Below, piece after piece: positions 22,901 to 33,600 of a DNA stretch of 64,000 bases (its first letter is position 1; every line of letters starts with the position of its first letter). The stretch spans positions 6,417,001-6,481,000 of the forward strand of contig CM032127.1 in the NCBI GenBank assembly GCA_018894105.1. Reading direction: 5' to 3'. A model generated the notes under the pieces. That model did no database searches. It saw nothing but the letters and a program-made list of their open reading frames with translations, and was not told the origin of the DNA. Origin of the DNA: Jacaranda mimosifolia (taxonomy: Eukaryota; Streptophyta; Magnoliopsida; Lamiales; Bignoniaceae). The translations under genes and the position numbers were made by a program.

Positions 22901-24128
22901 AATTCCAAATTTTTATCAATTAGCAAGAAAATTATAATTTTTTAAATAAAAAAAATTATTTATTAAGTTCTAAATATAATATTAAAATTAATACTAATAA
23001 AGACTTAACAATAAATATCACATTAAGTGATTTTTTGTAGTGTTAGTGGGTGCCCATATGTGAAATGTATAGATAAAATATGAATTTGTGCAAGACACAT
23101 TTTAAAAGTGATTTTGAATTTTTGGTATGCTTGATACGTGTTCGGTTTATATTAATGGGGCCAAAATAACTTGTTGATTATGACATTCAATCATTCACGT
23201 ATAAGAAAAACTAGCATTATCTATTTATTTTGCACTCTTATTCTTTAAATATTTGAGGCCAATCACACATATATTTCTTTCCATAATGCCTTTTGCAAAA
23301 AACAAATTGTCAAATTTTCCCATTTCATTAATGTTTCTCAAAGTAATTAAAAGAAAGTTACAAGAAATTAATTGATAACATCAACATTTTTATTTCTATA
23401 TATAAAATTATAAAAATATTCATTTTTTAATAATAATGACCTTGAGAAGTTTAATATGTCGAAAGTTATGCATCAATTGTTATTTTGACAATTAATAATA
23501 CAAGAGTTTGTACTAAATCATTGTTATTGGCTATTAGTGATAATATATAAAGATAATCAAGCTGCAAAAAAATTGTCCCTACAAATTGTAGATAATATCT
23601 CAACTAGAAATTTTCCCGTACAATAATTAAATTATATATAAATTGGTATATATGTAGTAATAAACTTGCATTTCATTTATTCTTAAATATTAACACAAAA
23701 CTTTAATGTTTTGTTTAAAAGTCACAAAATATACTTAACTCAAATAAATTTTAAAAAAACAAATTCATAAATGCATACATTCATCTCCATATCGTTAAAA
23801 TGCGAACTCGAAATCTTATCATATAAATATGAAAGTGATGTGATTAGATCAATTAATCAGTTAACTAAAACGTAAACTTAAAGTTATACAGGCGAACAAG
23901 GTGACTTTGAGCAGCGCATTATTAACGAATTGCTTTCAATCGTACTGAGCAATTCTTCGCCACAACTTAATTATTAATTACAATGGTAAAATTGAAGGTT
24001 GAATGTGATTGGTTAATCTCATCAAAAACAGAATATGATTGGTTAACAAGATACCATTCAAGATAAGGATGTAAAAATTTTATTCTACTTCTGTCAATTG
24101 CAACTTTTTCAGGCCCGCTGCACTTTGC
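22901..24128. other. Gene-free AT-rich upstream region
   Basis: No reading frame is convincing. Part of it (about 23,150-23,600) resembles stretches near 38,950-39,420 and 57,590-57,850, pointing to an old local duplication. The 3' end holds the ancestral core promoter of P450 gene 1. Confidence 0.5.
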
Positions 24129-24136
24129 CTACATAA
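24129..24136 (+). promoter_or_regulatory. Ancestral TATA box of P450 gene 1
   Basis: TACATAAG in the context TGCCTACATAAGG aligns with TGCCTATATAAGG before gene 2. Without the inserted element at 24,158-25,731 it would lie about 95 bp before the start codon, against 91 bp in gene 2. The box is now about 1.67 kb away. Confidence 0.6.
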
Positions 24137-24157
24137 GGAGGGCCTTTCTATCTTCAG

Positions 24158-25731
24158 TTAGGTGTCGTACCTACCTGATAGTTTTGAACCATTGAATTAA
24201 TTTAATAAGATCTGTACTATTAAAGAAGAATAATTGTGAGGCACAATAAAAAATAAATATACCCATCCAGCAAATAAAAATTCGCTAGTCAAACTAACAA
24301 CTAATTGTCTTATTCAAAAGAAATCGCTAGTGGAATTAACAATTACTTTGTCTTCTTTAAAATTCCAGCGTTGCATTTAAATAATAAATGTCTTTATTAT
24401 ATTATTTCTTAATATTATGAAACACAATTAAAAATTAAATGTAGTTAGTATAATAATAGTTAAATAATGAAAATCAAGTAATTGTTTTGTGATATGGCAA
24501 CTAGTAGTAGTACTGGTGCATTCATTTAATATATAATTCATTATTATTATGAATAACATTAATAAATAAAATTTAATGAATATAATAACATTTAAATAAA
24601 AGAAAAAAACAAGTAATCGTCTTATAAAATGAAAATTAGTTGTAGCAGAAAACACATGTGTATAATAATATTAATTTTTATTATTATGAAACACATAAAT
24701 AAATAAAATGTAATGAATATAATAATATTTAAATAAAAAAAATAAAACCAAGTAATGGCAATCTAATATATTATTAACAAAATTATTTTGGAAAATGTAA
24801 CCAAACATAGGTCACTTTTTTTGCCAAAACAACAATTACTAATTTCCAAAATACTAATCCAAATCAATTGGCTTATATATTGCCAAAAACTCCATATACA
24901 TACATATACATATCATAATATTTTATCATTATTTTTACAATTAATAAATCATATCCAATCATCACATATACATATTATATATTTTATTATTATTTTTACA
25001 ATAAAAAATATTATTCAATTCCATTTTTACTCTAAAAATTCAACAATAAAGTATTGATTTAACTGCTAAAATAGAAATTGTCTCATCCTAAAACATACCA
25101 AAACTCCCCAAAATAATTTTCTAACTATTCACAAAACATAAACAAACATACATTCTCCAACCCTACTGCCAAAACTCATTCTTTCAAACATATAATCCAA
25201 AACATACAATTCATATCCAAACATTATCATAAATATTTAAATATGTATATACACAGAGATTTTTATTACTTTTTAAATTAAGTCGCTTTTCAATCTACCA
25301 ATGTTTGGTTTGGCCAATATACATATTTTAATATATGTGGACTTTTTTGTTCTAGGATTATTGCTATTCAACTACCGGAATTGTGTTTGAATAATTAAAT
25401 ATTTTAATATTTTATTCGATTAAATTGCTATTAAATATAGCGATTTTATGTTTGAATAATATATTATATATAACATTTCAAATGGTATAAATATAGCATT
25501 TTAATTTGTTTTAAAGATATTCCTACTAAAACTAGTGATATTATATTTGTATAATTAAATATTTTATCAATTTTATCCTTATAGAAATCGCTACTCAAAA
25601 TTGCTATATTATGTAGGAGGTCAAATCTGACATTACAATTTTTTATATATTGTTAATATTATTTGTCAGTCGTAGCGAATCATGCCTGGCAAGTTTTGAT
25701 TTGTTTAGTTTGGTCAGGTAGTACGACCTAA
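24158..25731. mobile_element. Candidate terminal-inverted-repeat element in gene 1 promoter
   Basis: Left end TTAGGTGTCGTACCTACCTGA (24,158-24,178) and right end 25,714-25,731 are inverted copies with a few differences. Removing the 1,574 bp restores the promoter spacing seen in gene 2. No transposase frame is seen and I find no clear target duplication, so the superfamily is open. Confidence 0.5.
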
Positions 25732-25796
25732 TTTAGTGTAGAAAGCCCAATTTCAAGAGCAAGCACAAGCGCTTTATTGATTATTGGATTCTTCTA

Positions 25797-28700
25797 ATGG
25801 AACAATCCATCTGGAAGATGCTGTTTTCCACTGTAGTGGTTCTTCTGGTGGGTTTCTTAGTCCATCTCTACTTTTCTCTCGTAAGTAAACCCAGAAAAAT
25901 ACGCAAAATCTTGAGGCAACAAGGTATTGATGGCCCCCCTCCAAAACTACTTCTCGGGAACATACCGGAAATCAAGAAAGCTCGGGAGGCCGCCGGCAAG
26001 GCCCCGACCAACCATCCTCACCCTCCGGTCATCCACGACACTGCCTCTGTTTTGCCATATTTGGAGCAATGGAAACAGCAATATGGTATGCATTTAAATA
26101 AGACTTGTCCAATTCAATTTCATTAGTATTTCTTACATTTCTATATATCTTATTGCTGGAAATTGGTCTTCTTTGACCAAAATTTTAAATATGCTCAAGA
26201 TATTAATTTTTAAGAAATTGAGGATTGTCGTAAACTACGCCATGGGTAGATAACGATAGTGGGATTAATTGGCCAAAACTAATTTCAAGTGAATGAGAAA
26301 TTAATGGTCAAAATGAGCTACTTAAAAGTTGACTAAAAAGACTAGAAAGAGTCAAAGGAATGGGAGAAGTGAAACTTCATCCCATATTGTAAAACGTGGA
26401 CTTGAATATATGTTTTAAGTGTGGAGGTAAGGATTGGGTCCCTTGGGGGCACCATAAGTGTTCGGAGGGAAAGGACCTAAATGGTATTGGGTTCAATCCA
26501 ACCCACACACGTGCGTGCTGCTGCCACCGCTGCTGCCCGTCCGACTGGGCTAAGCTGGGCATGGCTTGGCTTGGTGTGGCGTGGACGTGAGCTTGGGCTT
26601 GGGCTTGGGCTTGGGTTTGGGTTAAATTGGGCCTTCAGTTTAATGTTAACTTTTGGACTAAATCTGGCCCAACAAGAAGAAAACAGAAAATGAGAGATAT
26701 TAATGGTCAACTTATCTTTCTGAAAATTGGATAACAACAGAATAAATCCTCCAACGGATGTATTTGGACTGCACACATCTCCAGCAAATGAATTTGGACA
26801 GCGTCCTTTCAACTTCCTATATTAATAATAGCTGCTTTGGAAATTTGCAACAACATTAATGCTATTAATGCCTATCCTTTCGGCTGCTACTTTGGATCTA
26901 TAAAAGATCAATCCCGTATTGCATCGAAGAAGGAATATGACAAGTCATACACAACATCTTTCATACAACATTATGAGCATAAGTCCTGAGAGTGCAGTAC
27001 GCCTAAAGTAGTTCGAGGGATCAGATCATTTGTAGTGCTACTATCGTCTGAATTAATCGTTGTATCTTGGGAGACGATAGCCAGTTGCCGTTAGCACCAA
27101 TGCGAGGTAATTCATCTTAAAGACAGAGAGCTCCACTCTCGCTTAAACTACTTGATTCTTGCCTTCAATACACCGCACCAACACTTATGATTATATATGT
27201 TGATATTTACAGGTCCATTATACACGTTTTCTCTTGGTACTATGCAAATATTGTACGTTAATAGTCCTGAACTAGTGAAAGAGATAACAACATGCACGTC
27301 ACTAGACATGGGGAAACCTACTTATCAGCGAGAAGAATACGGCCCTTTACTCGGACAGGGTATCGTGACTTCCAATGGATCTATTTGGGCACGACAGAGG
27401 AAAATCATGGCTCCTGAGCTATTCATGGGCAAAATCAAGGTACAACTTCCTTAATTTCTACAAACCTCAATGTTTTATTACTGCATATGCATGCATGAAT
27501 TAACAAAGATAGGAGGTGACATTAATAATTGGTGCAGGGAATGATGGGCATAATTACCGAGTCGGCTCAGGCGTTGGTTAATTCGTGGAAGGACAAAATA
27601 GAAACTCATGAAAGTGGAATTGTGGATATCGCTGTTAATCATTATTTGAAAAGATTTTCCGGGGACGTAATATCTAAAGCTTGTTTTGGCAGCAGTTATT
27701 CCAAAGGGCAAGAGATTTTCTTGAAGCTTGATGCTCTTCAAGACCTTATGTCCAAAAAGGCACTTGTTGTTGGCATTCCAGGATTAAGGTAATTATCATC
27801 ACTTTGTGTTAAAAGATGGACCTTAGGCCTAACTCAGTTCCAAAAATTAGCTCAAGAGATGAGAATTATCCAAGAGTTCAATATTATATATAGAGACTAC
27901 AATTTATTTATTTAACTGATGTAGGACACTAACACACCCCCCACACGCCTAGAAATGAACATTTGGAATGTGGAATAACATAAAATAGATAACCTAATAA
28001 CACGCCTAGAAATGAACATTTGGAATGTGGAATAACATAAAATAGATAACCTAATAACATTGGGTAACCCAACATTAGGAATGGGTGGCTCCAATACAAT
28101 TATTTATTTCGATTTCATTTTTGAATTGCGTTGTATCAAAATTGGATTCTGCTTGATTGGATTCACTCCACAGAATCCAATCAAAATAGGGTTTAGAAAT
28201 AGAACTTCTTTTGATTATTCGAACGCACCAACTAGTTATGAAATCGCATTGACAACCTCTACTCTTGTCCTAGCTCGTCGGAGAGCTAGATTTGCCTCAA
28301 TTATTTGTCTCTTTCCTTCAGCTTTTCTCAAATTAGCTTCTGCTAGTTCAAGAGTTTGCTGAGCTTCTTGTGGATCAATATCACTACCCTTTTCCGTATC
28401 ATTTACTAAAACAGTGATCTCATTATTGCCTATTCTGTTAAAGGATGAACCTTGGGCCTAACTCAACCCCAAAAGGTAGCTCAAGAGATGAGGATTGTCC
28501 AATAGTCCAATATTATATATAGATACCAGAATTTATTTTTTTAACTGATGTGAGACACTAACACTTTGGATCTTTTATTCCATTTTATATTTCATTTCCT
28601 ATTCCATTTTTGATGTGTATAAATCAAGTGTATTTGAATCTCATTAATTATCTTTATAAAAAAAATATCTAATACACGTCTCGCATGCCGGACTCAATCC

Positions 28701-30607
28701 CAAAAAGTAGCTCAAGAGATGAGGATTGTCCAATAGTCCAATATTATATATAGATACCAGAATTTATTTTTTTAACTGATGTGAGACACTAACACTTTGG
28801 ATCTTTTGTTCCATTTTATATTTCATTTCCTATTCCAATTTGATGTGTATAAATCAAGTGTATTTGAATCTCATTAATTATCTTTATAAAAAAAATATCT
28901 AATACACGTCTCGCATGCCAGACTCAACCCCAAAAAGTAGCTCAAGAGATGAGGATTGTCCAATAGTCCAATATTATATATAGATACCAGAATTTATTTA
29001 TTTAACTGATGTGAGACACTAACACTTTGGATCTTTTGTTCCATTTTATATTTCATTTCCTATTCCAATTTGATGTGTATAAATCAAGTGTATTTGAATC
29101 TCATTAATTATCTTTATAAAAAAAATATCTAATACACGTCTCGCATGCCAGATATCTGCCGACAAAAAACAACAGGCAAATATGGGCACTGGAGAAGGAA
29201 ATTCGTGCGTCAATCTTGAAGGTAGTGAAGGAAAGGCAAGAAGCTGGATACCAGAAGGATTTGCTACAGATCCTTCTTGAAAGTGCAGAGAGTAGTTATT
29301 CTTCCTCTGATGCAATCGAACAGTTCATTGTTGATAACTGCAAAAACATATATTTAGCCGGATTTGAGACTTCTGCTGTCTCGGCTTCTTGGTGTCTCAT
29401 GTTGTTGGCTTCGAACCCAGAATGGCAAACAAGGGTAAGGAATGAGGTTGAGGAAGTTTGTCAGGGCCGAATCCCAGACATGGACATGCTTCTGAAGATG
29501 AAACAGGTATATATATCTATATATATGCAGTGGGCTAATGGAGTAGCATTTTATATAGTGAACACTATTAATGCTCACAACAAGAAAATACTTGTTATTA
29601 ATGAAAAATTAATGACGAATAACATATTGAAGACAGTTGTGATTGGTCTTTGATGGATTATTAAGTAATTAATTTAAAAACATGAGAAAAAAATATATAT
29701 TAGCAATGATACTTGATTATAGATTAAAAACATATGTGATTGATTTTTGATGGATTACTAATTAATTTAGAAAAAACGAGCAAAAAAATATATATATCAG
29801 TACTGAACTTTATGACAAATATGAAGAGTCGTATTGATACGAAGAGTACGTCACAAATTTTATAACTAAATATTATGATCGAATTTTTTGATTTGTGGTG
29901 GAAATTTTATCATAAAATAATTCTATGACGTATTTTATTTTCATCACAAAATTAATCAACGATTGAGAAAGCATATCCTAATGAATTTGTAAAATTAATC
30001 GATGACAGAATCATATTTTGCGACAAATTTTATTAAATTTGTTATGAATTTTTATGTTGATAAAGGAATGTTTTCTTGTAATGGCTATATATATATATAT
30101 ATATCACCTAATAATTTTCAGATTTTCTTTTCACTCATATAAACTAAAGGCTGATATGGAATTTCACTATTGATTTTGCAGTTGCATATGGTGATTCAAG
30201 AAACAATACGCCTTTATCCTTCAGCAGCCACCCTGTCAAGGGAAGTATTGAAAGAGATGAATATAGGTAACATTCGGGTGCCAAAGGGCGTCAAACTATG
30301 GATTGCGACGGTGGCACTGCAGACCGACACAGCCATTTGGGGACCAGATGCGCTGGAATTTAAACCACAAAGGTTTGAAAATGGCAGCGCAGGCGCATGC
30401 AACAGCCCTAACTCATATATGCCATTTGGGTTCGGACAGCGTGTCTGCGTCGGACAGCACCTGGCCATGGTTGAGCTCAAGTCGCTCATGTCTCTTATTC
30501 TATCCAACTTCTCTTTCAGTTTGTCTCCTAAGTATGTCCACTCACCAGCTGTGAGGATAATTTTGGAGCCTAAGCATGGAGTTAACATTTTGATTAAGAA
30601 GCTGTGA
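25797..30607 (+). CDS. Cytochrome P450, CYP714-like (gene 1)
   Basis: Five exons: 25797-26085, 27213-27439, 27538-27788, 29152-29506, 30182-30607; all introns are GT-AG. The total of 1,548 bp gives 515 residues. The N-terminus has a membrane anchor (about residues 8-28) and a proline-rich hinge, so the enzyme should sit on the ER membrane. The oxygen-binding I-helix A-G-F-E-T is at about 325-329, E-T-I-R (ExxR) at 381-384, P-Q-R-F at about 436-439, and the haem loop [10 protein letters not shown] at 456-465 with Cys463. Sequence style (LLGQGI, NGS.WARQRKI.APELF) is that of family CYP714 in the CYP72 clan; members oxidise gibberellins (rice EUI, Arabidopsis ELA1/ELA2) or, in some species, triterpenoids. 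The substrate cannot be told from sequence. Introns 1, 3 and 4 are swollen by insertions, but the coding sequence is intact. Confidence 0.9.
26154..27183. mobile_element. Solo LTR in intron 1 of gene 1
   Basis: The 1,030-bp segment begins TGCTGG and ends CCAACA and is flanked by the 5-bp repeat CTTAT (26,149-26,153 and 27,184-27,188). Removing it and one repeat gives an intron that aligns with the 118-bp intron 1 of gene 2. A TATA-like TATAAAAG is at 26,899-26,906. No retroelement coding region is inside, so this is a solo LTR, probably from a Copia or Gypsy element. A GCTTGG-type repeat lies at about 26,589-26,620. Confidence 0.85.
27789..28097. repeat. Intron 3 repeat block with 57-bp perfect tandem duplication
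   Basis: A repeat-like sequence (from about 27,820) resembles the units that start at 28,461. Inside it a 57-bp unit is present twice without mismatch (27,944-28,000 and 28,001-28,057). Confidence 0.8.
28098..28439 (-). pseudogene. atpE: Nuclear plastid DNA: atpE 3' end and downstream spacer
   Basis: On the minus strand, 28,439-28,236 encodes the C-terminal part of the chloroplast ATP synthase epsilon subunit, with the conserved [11 protein letters not shown] and [10 protein letters not shown] segments and a natural stop. The following DNA to about 28,098 fits plastid spacer. In a nuclear P450 intron this is a plastid-to-nucleus transfer of about 340 bp. The left boundary is approximate. The insertion sits beside repeat sequence like that at 27,820 and 28,461. 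Confidence 0.85.
28461..29151. repeat. Three tandem ~230-bp units ending at exon 4
   Basis: Units 28,461-28,691, 28,692-28,921 and 28,922-29,151 are nearly identical. Each ends in GCATGCC(A/G)G; the last one supplies the splice acceptor used for exon 4, so the unit boundary and the intron-exon border coincide at 29,151/29,152. Confidence 0.88.
29576..30083. mobile_element. Degenerate CACTA-like nonautonomous element in intron 4
   Basis: The left end CACAACAAGAAAA and the right end TTTTCTTGTAATG are imperfect inverted copies of the CACTACAAGAAAA type. A 3-bp repeat GCT flanks it (29,573-29,575 and 30,084-30,086), the duplication length of CACTA elements. The 508 bp have no transposase. Gene 2 intron 4 (144 bp) lacks it. 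Confidence 0.65.
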
Positions 30608-33600
30608 GAGAGTAGTTGAGAGGTGGAAACTATATAATATCTCTTTAATTTTTTCTTTTTTTTCTTTTTGAACATTTTCGAAAAAGATTTGTTTGTAGTT
30701 ATTAAGTGTATTAGAGATTGTGGGAGAATGCCTTCAGAAAAAATATATATATATATATATATATATTTTGAGGGTTGGACTGAAGAGTATGTTGAAAATA
30801 AAATTATGTATAGTTTTATTTTAAAGGGATGATAAATTATCTTTTCATATGAAGTTTTATTAAATAGTGGTGTTACCTTAGTTTTTTTATATTATTAAAT
30901 TTTATTTTTTGGTGATATAGTAATTGAATAATATCTATCTATATATATATATATGTTAAAGTAATAATTAAAAGATATAAATGTATATAGTTTTAGTTGA
31001 TGTAATAATTTGAGAATAATTGAATTTTTCTAATAATACTTAAGAAGAAAAAGTTTAATTTCGAAAAACTATCTAAAATATCATTAAAATGTGACTTAAC
31101 TTAAGAATACAAAAGTAATTAAGTCAAATTATTAATGAAACATGATATATATAAATTATTGATAATCAATTTAAAGTAACATGTTTCATATATGTATATC
31201 TATATATATATATATATTTGAGATGATTTAAATTTACATATGCCAAAATATCATAAATATATTAGAGTACATGACTCACTTTTAAGCCATTTAAATTTAC
31301 ATATGCCAGTATATCATAAATACACCAGACCACATGAACCACCCTTAATTATCAGATTTAGTTTCATTAGAATTATTTATTTATTAATTGATATCATATT
31401 ATAAAATAAATGAATGAAATACGTCATAAGTTTTATACTAATAATTTTCTATTTATATTTTAATATCTCCCTCACTTAATCTCTAGATTTTAGTAATTTT
31501 AAGAACAAGACAATATTATATATTTTTCATATTCTAGCTATCATTTAAAAATTTTCACCCTTCAAAATTTTATCACCAAAACAAGTACTGGAATTGATGA
31601 CACGGAAGATTCATAAGAGAGCTCGAATTTTGTGCGTGGTTGATTTCTCAGGTTTCTAGTGTTGCTTAATTTGTTTCATAGATATTATCTCTGTTTTTCT
31701 TTTCCTTATTCAAACAATTTAAATAAATACATTGAAAATATTAAAATATATATATTAAATATACAATAAAAATTTTAGCATAAACATATAAAACGTGTCA
31801 AAATTGCCGAATATTATAATTTTCTATCAAGATCACTACAAATTTTTTTCTTTTTCAGAGTGGGCTAACTTGAGACATTAAGTGGGTCAAATTTCACTAG
31901 GAGCAAACTTTGTTTGAAAAAAAAAATCATATATATTTTAATTTGTCTGCTGGACTAAGCTCAGGCCTTCTTTTCTACAAGATCTGTATTTCTTGGCCCA
32001 AATACTATGTTCAACTGATGTTTTTGGAGACTTTTAGGGTTTAATTTCATTGGATCACATCTCCATGGAAATTATTTGAATTCGATCCTATAATATTTAA
32101 TATTGCGGTTAACATAATTAAATGAAGAATTTGTTGGTGTAGTTTTTTTTTTAAAAAAAAAATTGATTTAATTAGGTGTGAAAATGAAAATTTGAATCAT
32201 AAGAAATGCCCAAAACCTCTTCTTCCGACTAATGTTGGATTATCTAAAATGAATGAGAAATGGATATTTATAGGGCATGCACTTAGGCATTACAAGTTTG
32301 TGTGGCAGGATACGTAATTTAAGGTGTTCTTGATTTTCGATGAACAAGATTTAATATTCAATTCATTGGGCCTAAATAACTTGCTGATTCTCATGGGCAC
32401 ATCAAGAATTATTTCAACATTCAAATTGAATTTGATTACAAAAATATGGGAACATCAAATGAATTCAAATATAAATATACTAGTATGTGCCCGGTGCAAT
32501 ACATCGAAAATAATTTTAAGATTGAAATAATTTATTTTATAATAATATTTATTTTACTTTATGTGATTAGAATATGAATTGTGATTATTTTTAGCATTTA
32601 ATGAAAAAAATTATTACTAATTAAGTAAAATCATATAAATATTTCAATTAAAAATATTATGTATGAAGATAATTTATATTTAAATAAGCTATAAAATATC
32701 AAGAATTGCTAACTCTAAGTTTATAAATTATACAGAAATTTATAAAATGATAAAAATTAAAAATTAAATAAAAAATTAAGAAAATAAAAATAGCACAAAA
32801 TATTTTTCTAAATACACTTTTAAATTATGTATATTGATACTGATATATTTTGATATGATATATAAGCAAATTTTTTTTTTTAATATAAAGCTTTTTGTAT
32901 GATTTCTTAATAATTTGAAAGTTACAATTACATTTTCATGACATTTGAGAATTTTAAATGTTAAATATTGTTTGTTAGATGAAATATAAGCCTCGTTGTA
33001 CTTTATCTATGAAAATAACTTACATTAGGTTATTAATTAGTTGATAGCTAATTCAATAAGTAGTTTGTAACATACAATTTTATAAGCTATGTCATCTTTT
33101 AATATTCCTTATAACTCTAATAATTAAAATTATTTATTTTTATTTACATATGCAGTTATTTTATTATTTTTGAAATTATCAATTAACATATATTATGAAC
33201 ATGAATAATATAGTAAGTAAATTTCTAATATTCAATTCAAAATAAAATATCAATCTCTCATAATTTTCTTTCTTAAGTATAAAAAAATATAGGAATAATT
33301 AAATAGATACTTACTTTCAGTCAAACCTTTTTACTCACATCATTAATCCATGTAAAAATATTTTATGAATTATTATAAACAAAAATATTGAAATAAATGT
33401 ACGCTATATAATTATAAAATAGATTAATTAAATATATTAAAAAATATAGAAATTAATATCATTTGACATTTAAATGGCCATTTATCAAACTTTTGAAAAT
33501 TTTCAACTATGTCAACTATATATATATGTAACATATAAAAGAATTTATTTCAAATAATTAAAAATAAGTTCGCCATTATTATATTGCTAAAAAACTAAAA

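Noticed and set aside
26396..26590. Small zinc-knuckle-like protein (C-F-K-C-G-G...H-H-K-C)
   Set aside because: It lies inside the solo LTR, is short and does not keep the CCHC spacing; likely chance.
28461..29151. CRISPR-like array
   Set aside because: Units are long (230 bp) and adjacent without unique spacers, in a plant intron.
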